Shown: positions 45,812 through 54,321, numbered from the stretch's first letter. The stretch: DNA of 64,000 nucleotides from Streptomyces tirandamycinicus (GCF_003097515.1 NZ_CP029188.1:2300001-2364000), one strand, 5' to 3'. Translations and numbers: made by a program. The notes: generated from the letters alone by a model not told the origin.

Positions 45812-45840
45812 GTTACCGGTGAAGAGCTTTTACCGGTAAC
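45812..45840. promoter_or_regulatory. Shared palindromic operator of the VOC / CGNR divergent pair
   Basis: GTTACCGGT (45812-45820) and ACCGGTAAC (45832-45840) form a perfect 9-bp inverted repeat with an 11-base spacer. Each arm is itself the core of a TTACCGGT(A/G)A palindrome (45813-45822, 45830-45839), so two dimers could bind about 17 bases apart. It lies 27 bases before the VOC start and 42 before the CGNR start. Confidence 0.7.
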
Positions 45841-45868
45841 GCGTGACCACATGTTCCCGCAGTGGCGG

Positions 45869-45874
45869 TAACGT
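45869..45874 (+). promoter_or_regulatory. -10 box TAACGT, candidate leaderless promoter of the CGNR gene
   Basis: TAACGT, seven bases, then the ATG at 45882. No ribosome site. Confidence 0.5.
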
Positions 45875-45881
45875 CGCAACC

Positions 45882-46394
45882 ATGAATGACAGGGCTCCGG
45901 CACCCGGCGGGCTCGCGCTGATCGAGTCGCTGGTCAACACGCTGAGCGTCGACACGGGCGCGGACGCGCTGGACACCGCGGACGGACGCGCGGCGTTCGG
46001 GCTCGGGGAGGCGGAGGTACCGGCCGCGAGGGAACTGCGCGAGGCGCTGCGGGCCGCGTGCCTGGCGCACGCCGGTCACACCGCGCCCGGGCGCCGCGCC
46101 TCGGACCTGGACCGGATCCTGGCGGGCGCGCCGCTGCGCGTCCGGGTGGACGACACCGGCTCCGCGACCCTCCGCCCCGCGGCCGAACCGGCCGACCTGG
46201 CCTCCCGCGTCGCGGCGGCCATCGCGGAGGCGACCGCCGACGGGACCTGGGCGCGGCTGAAGGCGTGCCAGGCGGAGGACTGCCTCTGGGCCTACTACGA
46301 CCGCAGTCCCGCGGGCCGCAGCCGCTGGTGCTCCATGGCGGTCTGCGGCAGCCGCGCGAAGATGCGGGCTTACCGGTCGCGCCGGGGCGGGTAG
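45882..46394 (+). CDS. CGNR zinc-finger (ABATE-domain) protein, probable transcription regulator
   Basis: 170 residues from MNDRAPAPGGLALIESLVNTL. N-terminal ABATE domain (about 10-115), thought to sense a small ligand. The C-terminal CGNR zinc finger (about 125-170) has CQAEDCLWAYYDRSPAGR, then WCSMAVCGSRAKMRAYRSRR: four cysteines and a basic recognition helix. The naming CGNR reads CGSR here, a common variant. The palindromic operator upstream and the divergent VOC gene fit local autoregulation. An in-frame ATG 13 codons upstream is less likely because of the -10 box just before 45882. Confidence 0.9.
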   Translation: MNDRAPAPGGLALIESLVNTLSVDTGADALDTADGRAAFGLGEAEVPAARELREALRAACLAHAGHTAPGRRASDLDRILAGAPLRVRVDDTGSATLRPAAEPADLASRVAAAIAEATADGTWARLKACQAEDCLWAYYDRSPAGRSRWCSMAVCGSRAKMRAYRSRRGG

Positions 46395-46448
46395 GCGGAC
46401 GCGGCGAGGCAGGCGGGCGCGGCGAGGCGGGCGCGGGGTGCCCGCAGG

Positions 46449-47645
46449 TCACCGCCCGGGCGTGCTCGCCGTCGACTGGAGCGTCGCGTTCGAGGGGGCG
46501 CGGCGGGACCGGAGGTCGCGCGCGACGGATTCCGCGTCGCGGAGGACGCGGACCGCGTTCTGCCAGGTGAGCTTCGCCAGCTCGGGGCGGGACCAGCCGC
46601 GGCGCAGGAGTTCCGCGATCAGGTTGGGGTAGCCCGCCACGTCCTCCAGGCCGGCCGGGGTGAACGCGGTGCCGTCGAAGTCGCCGCCGATGCCGATGTG
46701 GTCGATGCCGGCCGCCTCGCGCATGTGGTCGAGATGGTCCGCGACCGTGGCCGCCGTCGCCATCGGGCGCGGGTGCTCCGCCTCGTACGCCCGCTGGACC
46801 TTCATGCCCGCCTCGGTCGTGTCGAGGGGGTGGAGGCCGTGCGCCCGCATGTTCTCGTCCGCCGCGCTGGTCCAGGCGACCGCGGCCGTCAGGACGAACT
46901 TCGGGACGAACGTCGCCATCGCCACGCCGCCGTTCGCCGGGAGCCGCTCCAGCACGTCGTCGGGGATGTTGCGCGGGTGGTCGCAGATCGCCCGGGCGGA
47001 GGAGTGGGAGAAGATCACCGGGGCGGCGGACGTGTCCAGGGCGTCCCGCATCGTCGTCGCGGCGACGTGCGAGAGGTCGACGAGCATGCCCGTGCGGTTC
47101 ATCTCCCGTACGACCTCGCGGCCGAACGCGGACAGCCCGCCGAACCGCGGCTCGTCGGTCGCCGAGTCCGCCCAGTCGTTGTTGTCGTTGTGCGTCAGCG
47201 TCATGTAGCGGACGCCGAGCGCGTACAGCGCACGCAGCGTGGCGAGCGAGTTGTTGATGGAGTGGCCGCCCTCCGCCCCCATGAGGGAGGCGATACGGCC
47301 CTCCTCGCGCGCCGACTCCATGTCGTCGGCGGTCAGGGCGCGCACCAGGTCCGCCGGGTAGCGGGCCAGCAGCCGGTCCACCGCGTCGATCTGCTCCAGC
47401 GTGGCGCTGACCGCCTGGTCGCCGGCCATGTCGCTGCGCACGAACACCGACCAGAACTGGGCTCCGACGCCGCCGGCCCTCAGCCTCGGGATGTCGGTGT
47501 GGAGTCTGCCCGTCTGGTCGGTCGCGATGTCACGGCGGTCCAGGTCGTAGCGGACCTGCTCGCGCAGCGCCCACGGAAGATCGTTGTGACCGTCCACGAC
47601 GGGAAAGGAAGTGAGCAGGGAACGGGCTTCGGCGAGAAAATCCAC
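46449..47645 (-). CDS. Membrane-type (renal) dipeptidase, peptidase family M19
   Basis: 398 residues from a GTG at 47645. Binuclear zinc amidohydrolase-like fold: His and Asp in [12 protein letters not shown], bridging Glu in [10 protein letters not shown], His in LVDLSHVAA and FSHSSARA, Asp in GIGGDFDG. It hydrolyses dipeptides, including some with D-residues at the C terminus. The S. coelicolor homologue (SCO3058, from memory) has been structurally studied as such an enzyme. It starts nine bases after the purE stop and is likely co-transcribed with purK-purE, with possible roles in recycling wall peptides. Confidence 0.95.
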   Translation of the reverse strand: MDFLAEARSLLTSFPVVDGHNDLPWALREQVRYDLDRRDIATDQTGRLHTDIPRLRAGGVGAQFWSVFVRSDMAGDQAVSATLEQIDAVDRLLARYPADLVRALTADDMESAREEGRIASLMGAEGGHSINNSLATLRALYALGVRYMTLTHNDNNDWADSATDEPRFGGLSAFGREVVREMNRTGMLVDLSHVAATTMRDALDTSAAPVIFSHSSARAICDHPRNIPDDVLERLPANGGVAMATFVPKFVLTAAVAWTSAADENMRAHGLHPLDTTEAGMKVQRAYEAEHPRPMATAATVADHLDHMREAAGIDHIGIGGDFDGTAFTPAGLEDVAGYPNLIAELLRRGWSRPELAKLTWQNAVRVLRDAESVARDLRSRRAPSNATLQSTASTPGR

Positions 47646-47654
47646 GGTCGCAGC

Positions 47655-48194
47655 CTACTTGCCGAACCCGAAGTCGGCCGATCCCTCCACCTTGCTCCGC
47701 AGCCGCCTGCCCTTCTCCGTCGCCTGGTCGTTCAGCTCCTGCTGGAAGTCCCGCATCCGGGCCAGCAGGTCGGCGTCCCGGGTGGCGAGGATCCGGGCCG
47801 CGAGCAGACCGGCGTTGCGGGCCCCGGCCACCGACACGGTCGCCACCGGCACGCCGGCGGGCATCTGCACGATCGACAGCAGCGAGTCCATGCCGTCGAG
47901 GTACCGCAGCGGCACGGGCACGCCGATCACCGGCAGCGGGGTGACGGAGGCGAGCATGCCGGGCAGATGGGCGGCTCCGCCCGCGCCCGCGATGATCGCC
48001 TTGAGCCCCCGGTCGGCCGCCTGCTCGCCGTACGCGATCATCTCGCGCGGCATCCGGTGCGCGGAGACGACGTCCACCTCGTAGGGGATCTCGAACTCGT
48101 CCAGGGCCTGGGCGGCGTTCTCCATGACGGGCCAGTCGGAGTCCGAGCCCATGACGATGCCGACGAGGGGGGCCGAGTCGGGAGCGGTGGTCAT
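47655..48194 (-). CDS. purE: N5-carboxyaminoimidazole ribonucleotide mutase
   Basis: 179 residues from [20 protein letters not shown] at 48194. It moves the carboxylate of N5-CAIR to give CAIR in purine synthesis. Signatures: [21 protein letters not shown] with the active-site His, and [14 protein letters not shown]. The start overlaps the purK stop by four bases (ATGA), so the two subsequent steps are translated together. The dipeptidase gene follows at nine bases. Longer open frame upstream (to 48416) is shadow inside purK. Confidence 0.97.
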   Translation of the reverse strand: MTTAPDSAPLVGIVMGSDSDWPVMENAAQALDEFEIPYEVDVVSAHRMPREMIAYGEQAADRGLKAIIAGAGGAAHLPGMLASVTPLPVIGVPVPLRYLDGMDSLLSIVQMPAGVPVATVSVAGARNAGLLAARILATRDADLLARMRDFQQELNDQATEKGRRLRSKVEGSADFGFGK

Positions 48195-49330
48195 TCGGTG
48201 ATCGTTCCTCTGAGGTAGTCGGCCGCGTGGCGGGCGCGCGCGAGCACGTCGTCCAGGTCGTCGCCGTAGGTGTTGACGTGCCCGACCTTGCGGCCCGGCT
48301 TCACGTCCTTGCCGTACATGTGGATCTTCAGCTGCGGGTCCCGGGCCATGCAGTGCAGATAGCCCTGGTACATGTCCGGGTAGTCGCCGCCGAGGACGTT
48401 CGCCATGACCGTCCACGTCGCCCGGGGCCTGGGGTCGCCGAGCGGCAGGTCGAGCACGGCCCGCACGTGGTTGGCGAACTGGGACGTGACGGCTCCGTCC
48501 TGGGTCCAGTGCCCGGAGTTGTGCGGGCGCATCGCCAGTTCGTTGACGAGGATGCGGCCGTCCGTGGTCTCGAAGAGCTCGACCGCAAGATGGCCGACCA
48601 CGCCGAGCTCCTGCGCGATGCGCAGTGCGAGCTGCTGGGCCTGCCCGGCCAGTTCCCCGTCGAGGTCCGGGGCGGGGGCGATCACGGTGTCGCAGACGCC
48701 GTCGACCTGCCGCGACTCGACGACGGGGTAGGCGACCGCCTGGCCGTGCGGGGAGCGGACGACGTTGGCGGCGAGCTCGCGGCGGTAGTCGACCTTCTCC
48801 TCGGCGAGGACGGGCACCCCGGCGCGGAACGGCGGCTCGGCGTCCTGCTCGCTCCGTACGAACCAGACGCCCTTGCCGTCGTAGCCGCCGCGCACGGTCT
48901 TCAGGATCACCGGGAAGCCCCCCACCTCCGCCGCGAAGGCGGCCGCGTCGGCCGGGTCGGCGACGATGCGGTGGCGCGGGCAGGGCGCGCCGATCGCGTC
49001 GAGCCGGGCGCGCATCACCCCCTTGTCCTGGGCGTGCACCAGCGCGTCCGGGCCCGGGCGGACGGGTACGCCCTCCGCCTCCAGGGCCCGCAGGTGCCCG
49101 GTGGGCACGTGCTCGTGGTCGAAGGTGATCACGTCGCAGCCGCGGGCGAAGTCACGGAGGGTGTCCAGGTCCCGGTAGTCGCCGACGACGACCTCGCCGG
49201 CGACCAGCGCCGCCGAGTCCTGGGGGGTGTCACTGAGGAGCTTGAACCTGATGCCGAGGGGGATGCCTGCCTCGTGTGTCATACGGGCGAGCTGTCCGCC
49301 GCCGACCATGCCGACTACGGGAAACGTCAC
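48191..49330 (-). CDS. purK: N5-carboxyaminoimidazole ribonucleotide synthase
   Basis: 379 residues, GTG start at 49330 ([21 protein letters not shown]). ATP-grasp enzyme making N5-CAIR from AIR, bicarbonate and ATP. Signatures: [34 protein letters not shown] for ATP, and [24 protein letters not shown] for metal and substrate. It is the first gene of a purK-purE-dipeptidase operon, divergent from the GtrA gene. TACCCT stands six bases before the start codon, with GGGAGG in between, so the mRNA may be leaderless. Confidence 0.97.
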   Translation of the reverse strand: MTFPVVGMVGGGQLARMTHEAGIPLGIRFKLLSDTPQDSAALVAGEVVVGDYRDLDTLRDFARGCDVITFDHEHVPTGHLRALEAEGVPVRPGPDALVHAQDKGVMRARLDAIGAPCPRHRIVADPADAAAFAAEVGGFPVILKTVRGGYDGKGVWFVRSEQDAEPPFRAGVPVLAEEKVDYRRELAANVVRSPHGQAVAYPVVESRQVDGVCDTVIAPAPDLDGELAGQAQQLALRIAQELGVVGHLAVELFETTDGRILVNELAMRPHNSGHWTQDGAVTSQFANHVRAVLDLPLGDPRPRATWTVMANVLGGDYPDMYQGYLHCMARDPQLKIHMYGKDVKPGRKVGHVNTYGDDLDDVLARARHAADYLRGTITE

Positions 49331-49336
49331 CCTCCC

Positions 49337-49342
49337 AGGGTA
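49337..49342 (-). promoter_or_regulatory. -10 box TACCCT, candidate leaderless promoter of purK
   Basis: Minus strand TACCCT (49342-49337), six bases, then the GTG at 49330. Confidence 0.5.
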
Positions 49343-49505
49343 TCCGGAGCTCCGTACGGTCCCGTCCGCCCCTCCGCTTCGTACGATCCCACAAGGGTGG
49401 AGGGCCGGGCGGGGCTCCCGCGCGGCCGTCCACCGGGCACGCGGGTGAGGCGCTGGTTAGAGTGGTCTGGTTGAGGTAGTCGACCGGACGGGACCAGCGA
49501 ACACC

Positions 49506-50015
49506 ATGAGCGAACGGGGCGCACTGCGTGTGCGACTGAACCGGCTCGCGCGCGAGGTCGCCAAGTTCGGCGCTGTCGGCGCCATGGGCCTCCTGGTCAA
49601 CATGGCGGTCTTCAACCTGCTGCGGCAGACCACCGAGATCCCGGTGGTGCGCGCCAGCCTCCTCGCCACGGTCGTCGCCATCCTGTTCAACTACGTGGGC
49701 TTCCGCTACTTCACCTACCGGGATCGGGACAAGAGCGGCCGCACCAAGGAGCTCACCCTGTTCCTGCTGTTCAGCGCGGTGGGCCTGGTGATCGAGAACG
49801 GTGTGCTGTACGTCGCGACCTACGGCTTCGGCTGGGACGGCCCGCTGCAGAGCAACGTGTTCAAGTTCCTCGGGATCGCCGTGGCGACGCTGTTCCGGTT
49901 CTGGTCGTACCGCACCTGGGTCTTCCGGGCCCTGCCCGCCCGCGAGGCCGTGCAGACCGCGGAGTCGTTCCTGGAGCAGCGGCGTACGGAGCAGCCCGAC
50001 CGCGTCGGCAGCTGA
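49506..50015 (+). CDS. GtrA-like membrane protein
   Basis: 169 residues with four membrane helices (about 20-40, 50-70, 83-103, 117-138). FGAVGAMGLLVNMAVFNLL and NYVGFRYFTYRD are the family signatures, FRFWSYRTWVFR the end. GtrA proteins move polyprenyl-linked sugars across the membrane or assist glycosyltransferases, consistent with the wall-glycan genes nearby. TAGAGT at 49458-49463 could be a -10 box; no good -35 is seen. It is convergent with the sensor kinase gene, with GC-rich repeats in the gap. Confidence 0.92.
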   Translation: MSERGALRVRLNRLAREVAKFGAVGAMGLLVNMAVFNLLRQTTEIPVVRASLLATVVAILFNYVGFRYFTYRDRDKSGRTKELTLFLLFSAVGLVIENGVLYVATYGFGWDGPLQSNVFKFLGIAVATLFRFWSYRTWVFRALPAREAVQTAESFLEQRRTEQPDRVGS

Positions 50016-50128
50016 CCCGGCTCGCCCGGCGGGTTCCCCCGGTCCGGCCCACCCGGCGGCATTCCCCCCGGTCCGGACCGCCCGGTGCATTCCCGGGGGC
50101 GGATCGCTCGCCGCGCCCCGGCTCGTCG

Positions 50129-51397
50129 TCAGCGCACCGTGCGCTCCGGCTCCTGCTCGCGCGGGCGCGCCTCCCGGCTCAGGAACAGGGCGAACACCGC
50201 GGGCTGCTGCTGCAGCAGCTCCAGCCGCCCGCCGTCCGCCTCCGCGAGGTCCCGGGCCACCGCGAGGCCGATGCCCGTCGAGTTCCGCCCGCTGATGGCG
50301 CGCTCGAAGATCCGCGCCCCCAGGTCGTACGGTACGCCGGGACCCTCGTCGGTCACCTCGATGACGGCCTGGTTGCCGGTGACCCGCGTGCGCAGGGCCA
50401 CCGTGCCGCGCCCGTGCATCAGCGAGTTCTCGATCAGGGCGGCCAGGACCTGGGCCACGGCCCCCGGGGTGCCGACGGCCCTCATCCCCTGCTTGCCGGA
50501 GCAGACGATGGCGCGTCCCGCGCTGCGGTACGCCGGGCGCCACTCCTCGATCTGCTGCTTGACGACCTCGTCGAGGTCGAAGGCGACGGCGGACCCGGTC
50601 CGCGGGTCCCGGGCGTTGGTGAGCAGCCGCTCCACCACGTCGGTGAGGCGTTCCACCTGGGTGAGGGCGACGTGCGCCTCCTCCTTGACGATGTCCGGGT
50701 CGTCGGTGGCGTAGATCTCCTCCAGCCGCATCGAGAGAGCGGTCAGGGGGGTACGGAGCTGGTGGGACGCGTCCGCGGCGAGCCGCCGCTCGGCGGTGAG
50801 CATCCGGGCGATCCGCTCGGCGCTGGCGTCCAGGACGTCGGCGACACGGTCGAGTTCGGGGACCCCGTAGCGCTTGCGGCGGGGCCGGGGGTCACCGGAG
50901 CCCAGCCGCTCCGCGGTCTCGGCGAGGTCGGTCAGCGGCGAGGCGAGCCGGTTGGCCTGCCGTACCGCGAGCAGTACCGCGGCGACGACGGCGAGCAGCG
51001 CCACCGCCGCGATGATCATGAGGGAGCGGCCGACCTCGCGGGTCACGGTGGCGCGGGACTCCTCGACGGTGACCCGCTCGCCCAGTTCACCGGCCGCGGT
51101 GCCGCGGATCACGCTGCCGGAGGGCCGCTGCCCCACTTCGACCGGCGGGTTTCCGGGAATCTCGATCCTGGCGAAGCGGTCGGGACCGATCTGCTCGGCC
51201 AGCACCCCGTCGTCGACCCGCTCCTGTTCCAGCACCTTGGCCTCGATGACGCTGACCAGCCGAAGCGCCTCGGAGTCGACGCTCTCCTGGGCGCTGTTGC
51301 CGATGGTCCGCGTCTCGACGATGACGAGCGACACGCCGAAGACGGCGATCACCACGAGCACCACGGCCAGGGTGGAGTTGATCAGTCGGCGGCGCAC
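50129..51397 (-). CDS. Two-component sensor histidine kinase
   Basis: 422 residues from the GTG at 51397 (VRRRLINSTLAVVLVV), which has GGAGGG four bases away. An in-frame start at 51604 would add 69 Pro/Gly/Arg-rich residues with TTGP repeats. Membrane helices at about 8-28 and 125-147 bracket an extracellular sensor of about 95 residues. A HAMP linker (RQANRLASPLTDLAETAERLGSG) precedes the phospho-acceptor His in ADASHQLRTPLTAL, the N box ALIENSLMHG, G1 VTDEGPGVP and G2 STGIGLAVARDLAEADGG. It pairs with the response regulator upstream. Signal unknown. Confidence 0.93.
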   Translation of the reverse strand: MRRRLINSTLAVVLVVIAVFGVSLVIVETRTIGNSAQESVDSEALRLVSVIEAKVLEQERVDDGVLAEQIGPDRFARIEIPGNPPVEVGQRPSGSVIRGTAAGELGERVTVEESRATVTREVGRSLMIIAAVALLAVVAAVLLAVRQANRLASPLTDLAETAERLGSGDPRPRRKRYGVPELDRVADVLDASAERIARMLTAERRLAADASHQLRTPLTALSMRLEEIYATDDPDIVKEEAHVALTQVERLTDVVERLLTNARDPRTGSAVAFDLDEVVKQQIEEWRPAYRSAGRAIVCSGKQGMRAVGTPGAVAQVLAALIENSLMHGRGTVALRTRVTGNQAVIEVTDEGPGVPYDLGARIFERAISGRNSTGIGLAVARDLAEADGGRLELLQQQPAVFALFLSREARPREQEPERTVR

Positions 51398-51679
51398 GGT
51401 GCCCTCCGGGCGGGTCTTGCGGTCCTGCGGGGGCCGGGCCCCGCGGTCCTTGCCGTTCTGCGGGCCGCCCGGCCTCGGGCCACCCACCTGCTGTTCTCGT
51501 GACCCGGGCCGGCCGGTCGCGAGCGGCCCCGTGGTGAGCCGCCCGGTCGGGAACGGCCCGGTGGTGAGCCGCGAGCGGCCCGGGACCGGGTCCGCGCCCG
51601 GCACGGGCGCCCGGCACGGGGCCGGACCCGCGCCGTCCGAGGCGCGCCGTCCAGGGCCGGGCGGCCCGGGACCGCGCGC

Positions 51680-52357
51680 TCAGTTCTTCTCGAAGCGGAA
51701 GCCGACACCCCGGACCGTCGCGATGTACCTCGGGTTCGCCGCGTCGTCCCCCAGCTTCTTGCGCAGCCAGGAGATGTGCATGTCGAGGGTCTTCGTGGAG
51801 GACCACCACGTGGTGTCCCAGACCTCCCGCATCAGCTGGTCGCGGGTGACCACCCGGCCGGCGTCCCGCACCAGCACGCGCAGCAGGTCGAACTCCTTCG
51901 CCGTGAGCTGGAGCTCCTCGTCGCCCATCCAGGCCCGATGGGACTCGACGTCGATCCGCACCCCGTGGGTGGCGGGGACGGCGGCGGGCTCCGCGGCACC
52001 GCGGCGGAGCAACGCCCGTACCCGCGCAAGCAGTTCGGCGAGCCGGAAGGGCTTGGTCACGTAGTCGTCGGCGCCGGCGTCCAGGCCGACCACCGTGTCC
52101 ACCTCGTCGGCGCGGGCGGTCAGCACCAGGATCGGCACGCTGTGGCCGTCGGCACGCAGCCGCCTCGCCACTTCGAGCCCGTCCATTCCGGGCAGCCCGA
52201 GATCCAGCACGACCAGATCGACAGCGCCCCGGAGCCCGGCGTCGAGCGCGCTCGGGCCGTCCTCGCGGACCTCGACCTCGTACCCCTCCCGGCGCAGGGC
52301 GCGCGCCAGCGGCTCGGAGATGGATGCGTCGTCCTCGGCGAGCAGTACACGGGTCAT
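51680..52357 (-). CDS. OmpR-family response regulator
   Basis: 225 residues from MTRVLLAEDDASISEPLARAL at 52357. Receiver domain with acidic Glu8-Asp9-Asp10, phospho-accepting Asp52 (VVLDLGLPG), Thr80 and Lys102 (TKPF). The C-terminal winged-helix DNA-binding domain has ELQLTAKEFDLLRVLVRDAGRVVTR and ISWLRKKLGDDAANPRYIATVRGVGFRF. It is first in a two-gene unit with the histidine kinase. TACCAT stands six bases upstream of the ATG, suggesting a leaderless transcript. It is divergent from the peptide transporter leader and might control it. Confidence 0.95.
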   Translation of the reverse strand: MTRVLLAEDDASISEPLARALRREGYEVEVREDGPSALDAGLRGAVDLVVLDLGLPGMDGLEVARRLRADGHSVPILVLTARADEVDTVVGLDAGADDYVTKPFRLAELLARVRALLRRGAAEPAAVPATHGVRIDVESHRAWMGDEELQLTAKEFDLLRVLVRDAGRVVTRDQLMREVWDTTWWSSTKTLDMHISWLRKKLGDDAANPRYIATVRGVGFRFEKN

Positions 52358-52363
52358 GAGGCG

Positions 52364-52369
52364 ATGGTA
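52364..52369 (-). promoter_or_regulatory. -10 box TACCAT, candidate leaderless promoter of the response regulator
   Basis: Minus strand TACCAT (52369-52364), six bases, then ATG at 52357. No ribosome site. Confidence 0.5.
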
Positions 52370-52472
52370 GTCCGCGGCGGTGCGGCTCAGGGGGTCCCGG
52401 GCACGCCCTCCGGAAGTGGCGATGCGATCCTGGTCGGCGCCTCCGGGAACGGGCAGGCGTTCCACGAACACC

Positions 52473-52504
52473 TGTGACCCACCTCTCAAATGGTCTATAC
52501 ATAT
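52473..52504 (+). promoter_or_regulatory. Promoter with DasR/dre-like operator upstream of the peptide transporter
   Basis: TGTGAC (52473-52478), 17-base spacer, TATACA (52496-52501). Overlapping the -10, AATGGTCTATACATAT (52489-52504) matches 11 of 16 positions of the DasR dre consensus ACTGGTCTAGACCAGT, with the TGGTCTA half intact. GntR-type control is possible. Confidence 0.5.
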
Positions 52505-52507
52505 CGC

Positions 52508-52584
52508 TGTCATGCCTTATGGTGTCAAGGCGCCTACAGCACGAACGGGGACCTTTGGCTGCTTTCACGCCAAAGGTCTCTTTT
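52508..52584 (+). ncRNA. Candidate small RNA or attenuated leader ending in an intrinsic terminator
   Basis: From the expected start point of the TATACA promoter to a hairpin with T-run is about 77 bases. It is AT-richer than its surroundings. A 30-codon open frame (ATG 52513 to TGA 52602, MPYGVKAPTARTGTFGCF...) runs through the hairpin and could be a leader peptide. Its codons include many rare A/T-ending ones (CCT, TAT, ACA, GCA, CGA). It is not recognised as a known RNA family. Confidence 0.5.
52550..52584 (+). terminator. Rho-independent terminator-type hairpin with T-run
   Basis: GACCTTTGGC (52550-52559) and GCCAAAGGTC (52569-52578), a perfect 10-bp stem with a 9-base loop, then TCTTTT (52579-52584). 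Classical T-runs are rare in this genome type, so this stands out. Confidence 0.8.
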
Positions 52585-52812
52585 GTGTGCGGAGTCGGGT
52601 GTGAGCCCGCCTCCGCGACCGTGAACGACCTGGGCCGGGCCCCATCCGCGGCAACGCGGACGGGGTGTGGATCCCGGTGAGGAGTGTCCCTCGTCCCCCC
52701 AGGGGGCGGGCCCCCGGGCGCGGGGCGGGACGGCTTCCCCGCCGGTGCCGGCCGAACCACCGGGCGCGGTGACCGCTCACGACGCGGCGCGTCCCGAGAA
52801 GCAAGGATCGAC
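52585..52812 (+). other. Structured leader upstream of the peptide transporter
   Basis: Two more stems follow the terminator. First: GCGGAG-T-CGGG (52589-52599) with CCCG-C-CTCCGC (52606-52616), loop TGTGAG. Second: CCGGG-CCCC-A-TCCGC (52635-52649) with GCGGA-C-GGGG (52656-52665) and CCCGG (52673-52677), loop GGCAAC. The remaining sequence to the start codon is G/C-rich with no strong structure seen. Three consecutive stems within 128 bases suggest a regulatory leader. Confidence 0.55.
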
Positions 52813-54315
52813 ATGGCGTCCAGCCTGACGAAGGACTCGTCCCCCACCCCTGGCGAGAAGACCTTCTTCGGCCACCCCCGCGGTATGGCCACGCTCTTCA
52901 TGACGGAGATGTGGGAGCGCTTCTCCTGGTACGGAATGCGCGGCATCCTCGTCCTCTACCTGGTCGCGGGGGTGCTCGACGGGCCGCTCCAGGGCAGGGA
53001 GGCGCTCGCCGCCTCCATCTACGGCGTCTACAACGCCGTCGTCTACATGGCCGCCATGCCCGGCGGCTGGATCGCCGACCGGCTGTGGGGCGCGCGCAAG
53101 GCCGTCCTCGTCGGCGGCATCGTCATCGCCCTCGGGCACTACACCCTGGCGATCCCCTCGGACACCGCCTTCTTCGCCGGTCTGGTGCTCATCGCCGCCG
53201 GTACGGGCCTGCTGAAGCCGAACATCTCGGCCATGGTCGGCGGGCTCTACGAGGGCCAGTCCAGCGCCCGCCGCGACGCCGGCTTCACGCTCTTCTACAT
53301 GGCGATCAACATCGGCGCCATGGCCGCCCCACTGGCCGTCGGCTACCTCGGTGAGAACGTCAACTGGCACCTCGGCTTCTCCGTCGCCGGTATCGGCATG
53401 ACGCTGGCGGTCGTCCAGTACGTCCTCGGCAGCCGCCACCTCGGCGACGTCGGCAAGGAGCCCGGCACCCCGGCGACGCCGGAGGAGAAGCGGACCGCGC
53501 TGCGCAGGGTCCTGCTGTGGGGCGGTCTGGCCGTCGCCGCACTCGCCGTGGACGTGCTGCTCGGCACGTACGACATCGAGCACATCGTCAACGTGCTGGC
53601 GGTCCTGGGCATCGTCGTGCCGGTCGTCTACTTCACCGCGATCTACCGCAACCCGGCGCTGACCGCCGCCGACCGGCCCAAGATCCAGGCGTTCGTCTGG
53701 TTCTTCGCCACGGCCGTGCTGTTCTGGCTGATCTACGACCAGTCGGGCTCGCTGCTGACGCTGTTCGCGGACAACAAGACCGACCGCGTGATCGGCGGCT
53801 GGGAGTTCCCGGCGTCCTGGTACCAGTCGGTGAACCCGGCCATGGTCATCGTCCTGGCCCCGCTGTTCGCGACCCTCTGGGTGAAGCTCGCCCAGCGCAA
53901 CCGCGAGCCCAGCACCCCGATGAAGTTCGCCCTGGCGATGCTGCTCATCGGCGGCTCCTTCGCCATCATGGGCCTGGCGGGCGCCGCCGCCGCGAACAGC
54001 GAGACCGGCAAGGTCACCATCTTCTGGCTGCTCAGCGTCTACCTCGTCCAGACCCTCGGCGAGATGTGCCTGTCGCCGGTGGGCCTGTCGCTCTCCACGA
54101 AGCTGGCGCCCAAGCAGTTCGTCGGCCAGATCATGGGCCTGTGGTTCCTGGCCACCGCGACGGGCAACGCCCTCAACGGCTGGGTGACCAAGCTCAACGA
54201 GCCGCTCGGCGACGCCGCGTACTACTCGATGTGGGCGGCCGTCGCGATCGCCGCGGGCCTGACGTTCATGATGGCGGGCAAGAGGATCCGCGCCCTCATG
54301 GGCGACGTCCGCTGA
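52813..54315 (+). CDS. POT/PTR2 family proton-dependent oligopeptide transporter
   Basis: 500 residues from MASSLTKDSSPTPGEKTFFG at 52813, with AGCAAGG upstream. An in-frame GTG at 52684 would add 43 Pro/Arg/Gly residues and is unlikely. About 14 membrane helices. The ExxER proton-coupling motif is in helix 1 (MTEMWERFSWYGM), followed by YGVYNAVVYMAAMPGGWIADR and GTGLLKPNISAMVGGLY, the PTR2 signature. EMCLSPVGLSLSTKLAP is in the C-terminal half. It imports di- and tripeptides with protons. The preceding leader carries an intrinsic terminator and further hairpins, and two strong terminators follow the gene. Confidence 0.96.
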   Translation: MASSLTKDSSPTPGEKTFFGHPRGMATLFMTEMWERFSWYGMRGILVLYLVAGVLDGPLQGREALAASIYGVYNAVVYMAAMPGGWIADRLWGARKAVLVGGIVIALGHYTLAIPSDTAFFAGLVLIAAGTGLLKPNISAMVGGLYEGQSSARRDAGFTLFYMAINIGAMAAPLAVGYLGENVNWHLGFSVAGIGMTLAVVQYVLGSRHLGDVGKEPGTPATPEEKRTALRRVLLWGGLAVAALAVDVLLGTYDIEHIVNVLAVLGIVVPVVYFTAIYRNPALTAADRPKIQAFVWFFATAVLFWLIYDQSGSLLTLFADNKTDRVIGGWEFPASWYQSVNPAMVIVLAPLFATLWVKLAQRNREPSTPMKFALAMLLIGGSFAIMGLAGAAAANSETGKVTIFWLLSVYLVQTLGEMCLSPVGLSLSTKLAPKQFVGQIMGLWFLATATGNALNGWVTKLNEPLGDAAYYSMWAAVAIAAGLTFMMAGKRIRALMGDVR

Positions 54316-54321
54316 CGCCAC

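Noticed and set aside
51398..51604. 69-residue N-terminal extension of the sensor kinase
   Set aside because: Pro/Gly/Arg-rich repeats before the first membrane helix; the GTG at 51397 has a strong ribosome site. Not excluded completely.
52621..52680. SAM-type riboswitch in the transporter leader
   Set aside because: GGCAAC and GGGGTG strings recall SAM-I/IV cores, but the flanking helices and conserved junction bases do not fit, and the gene is not in methionine metabolism.
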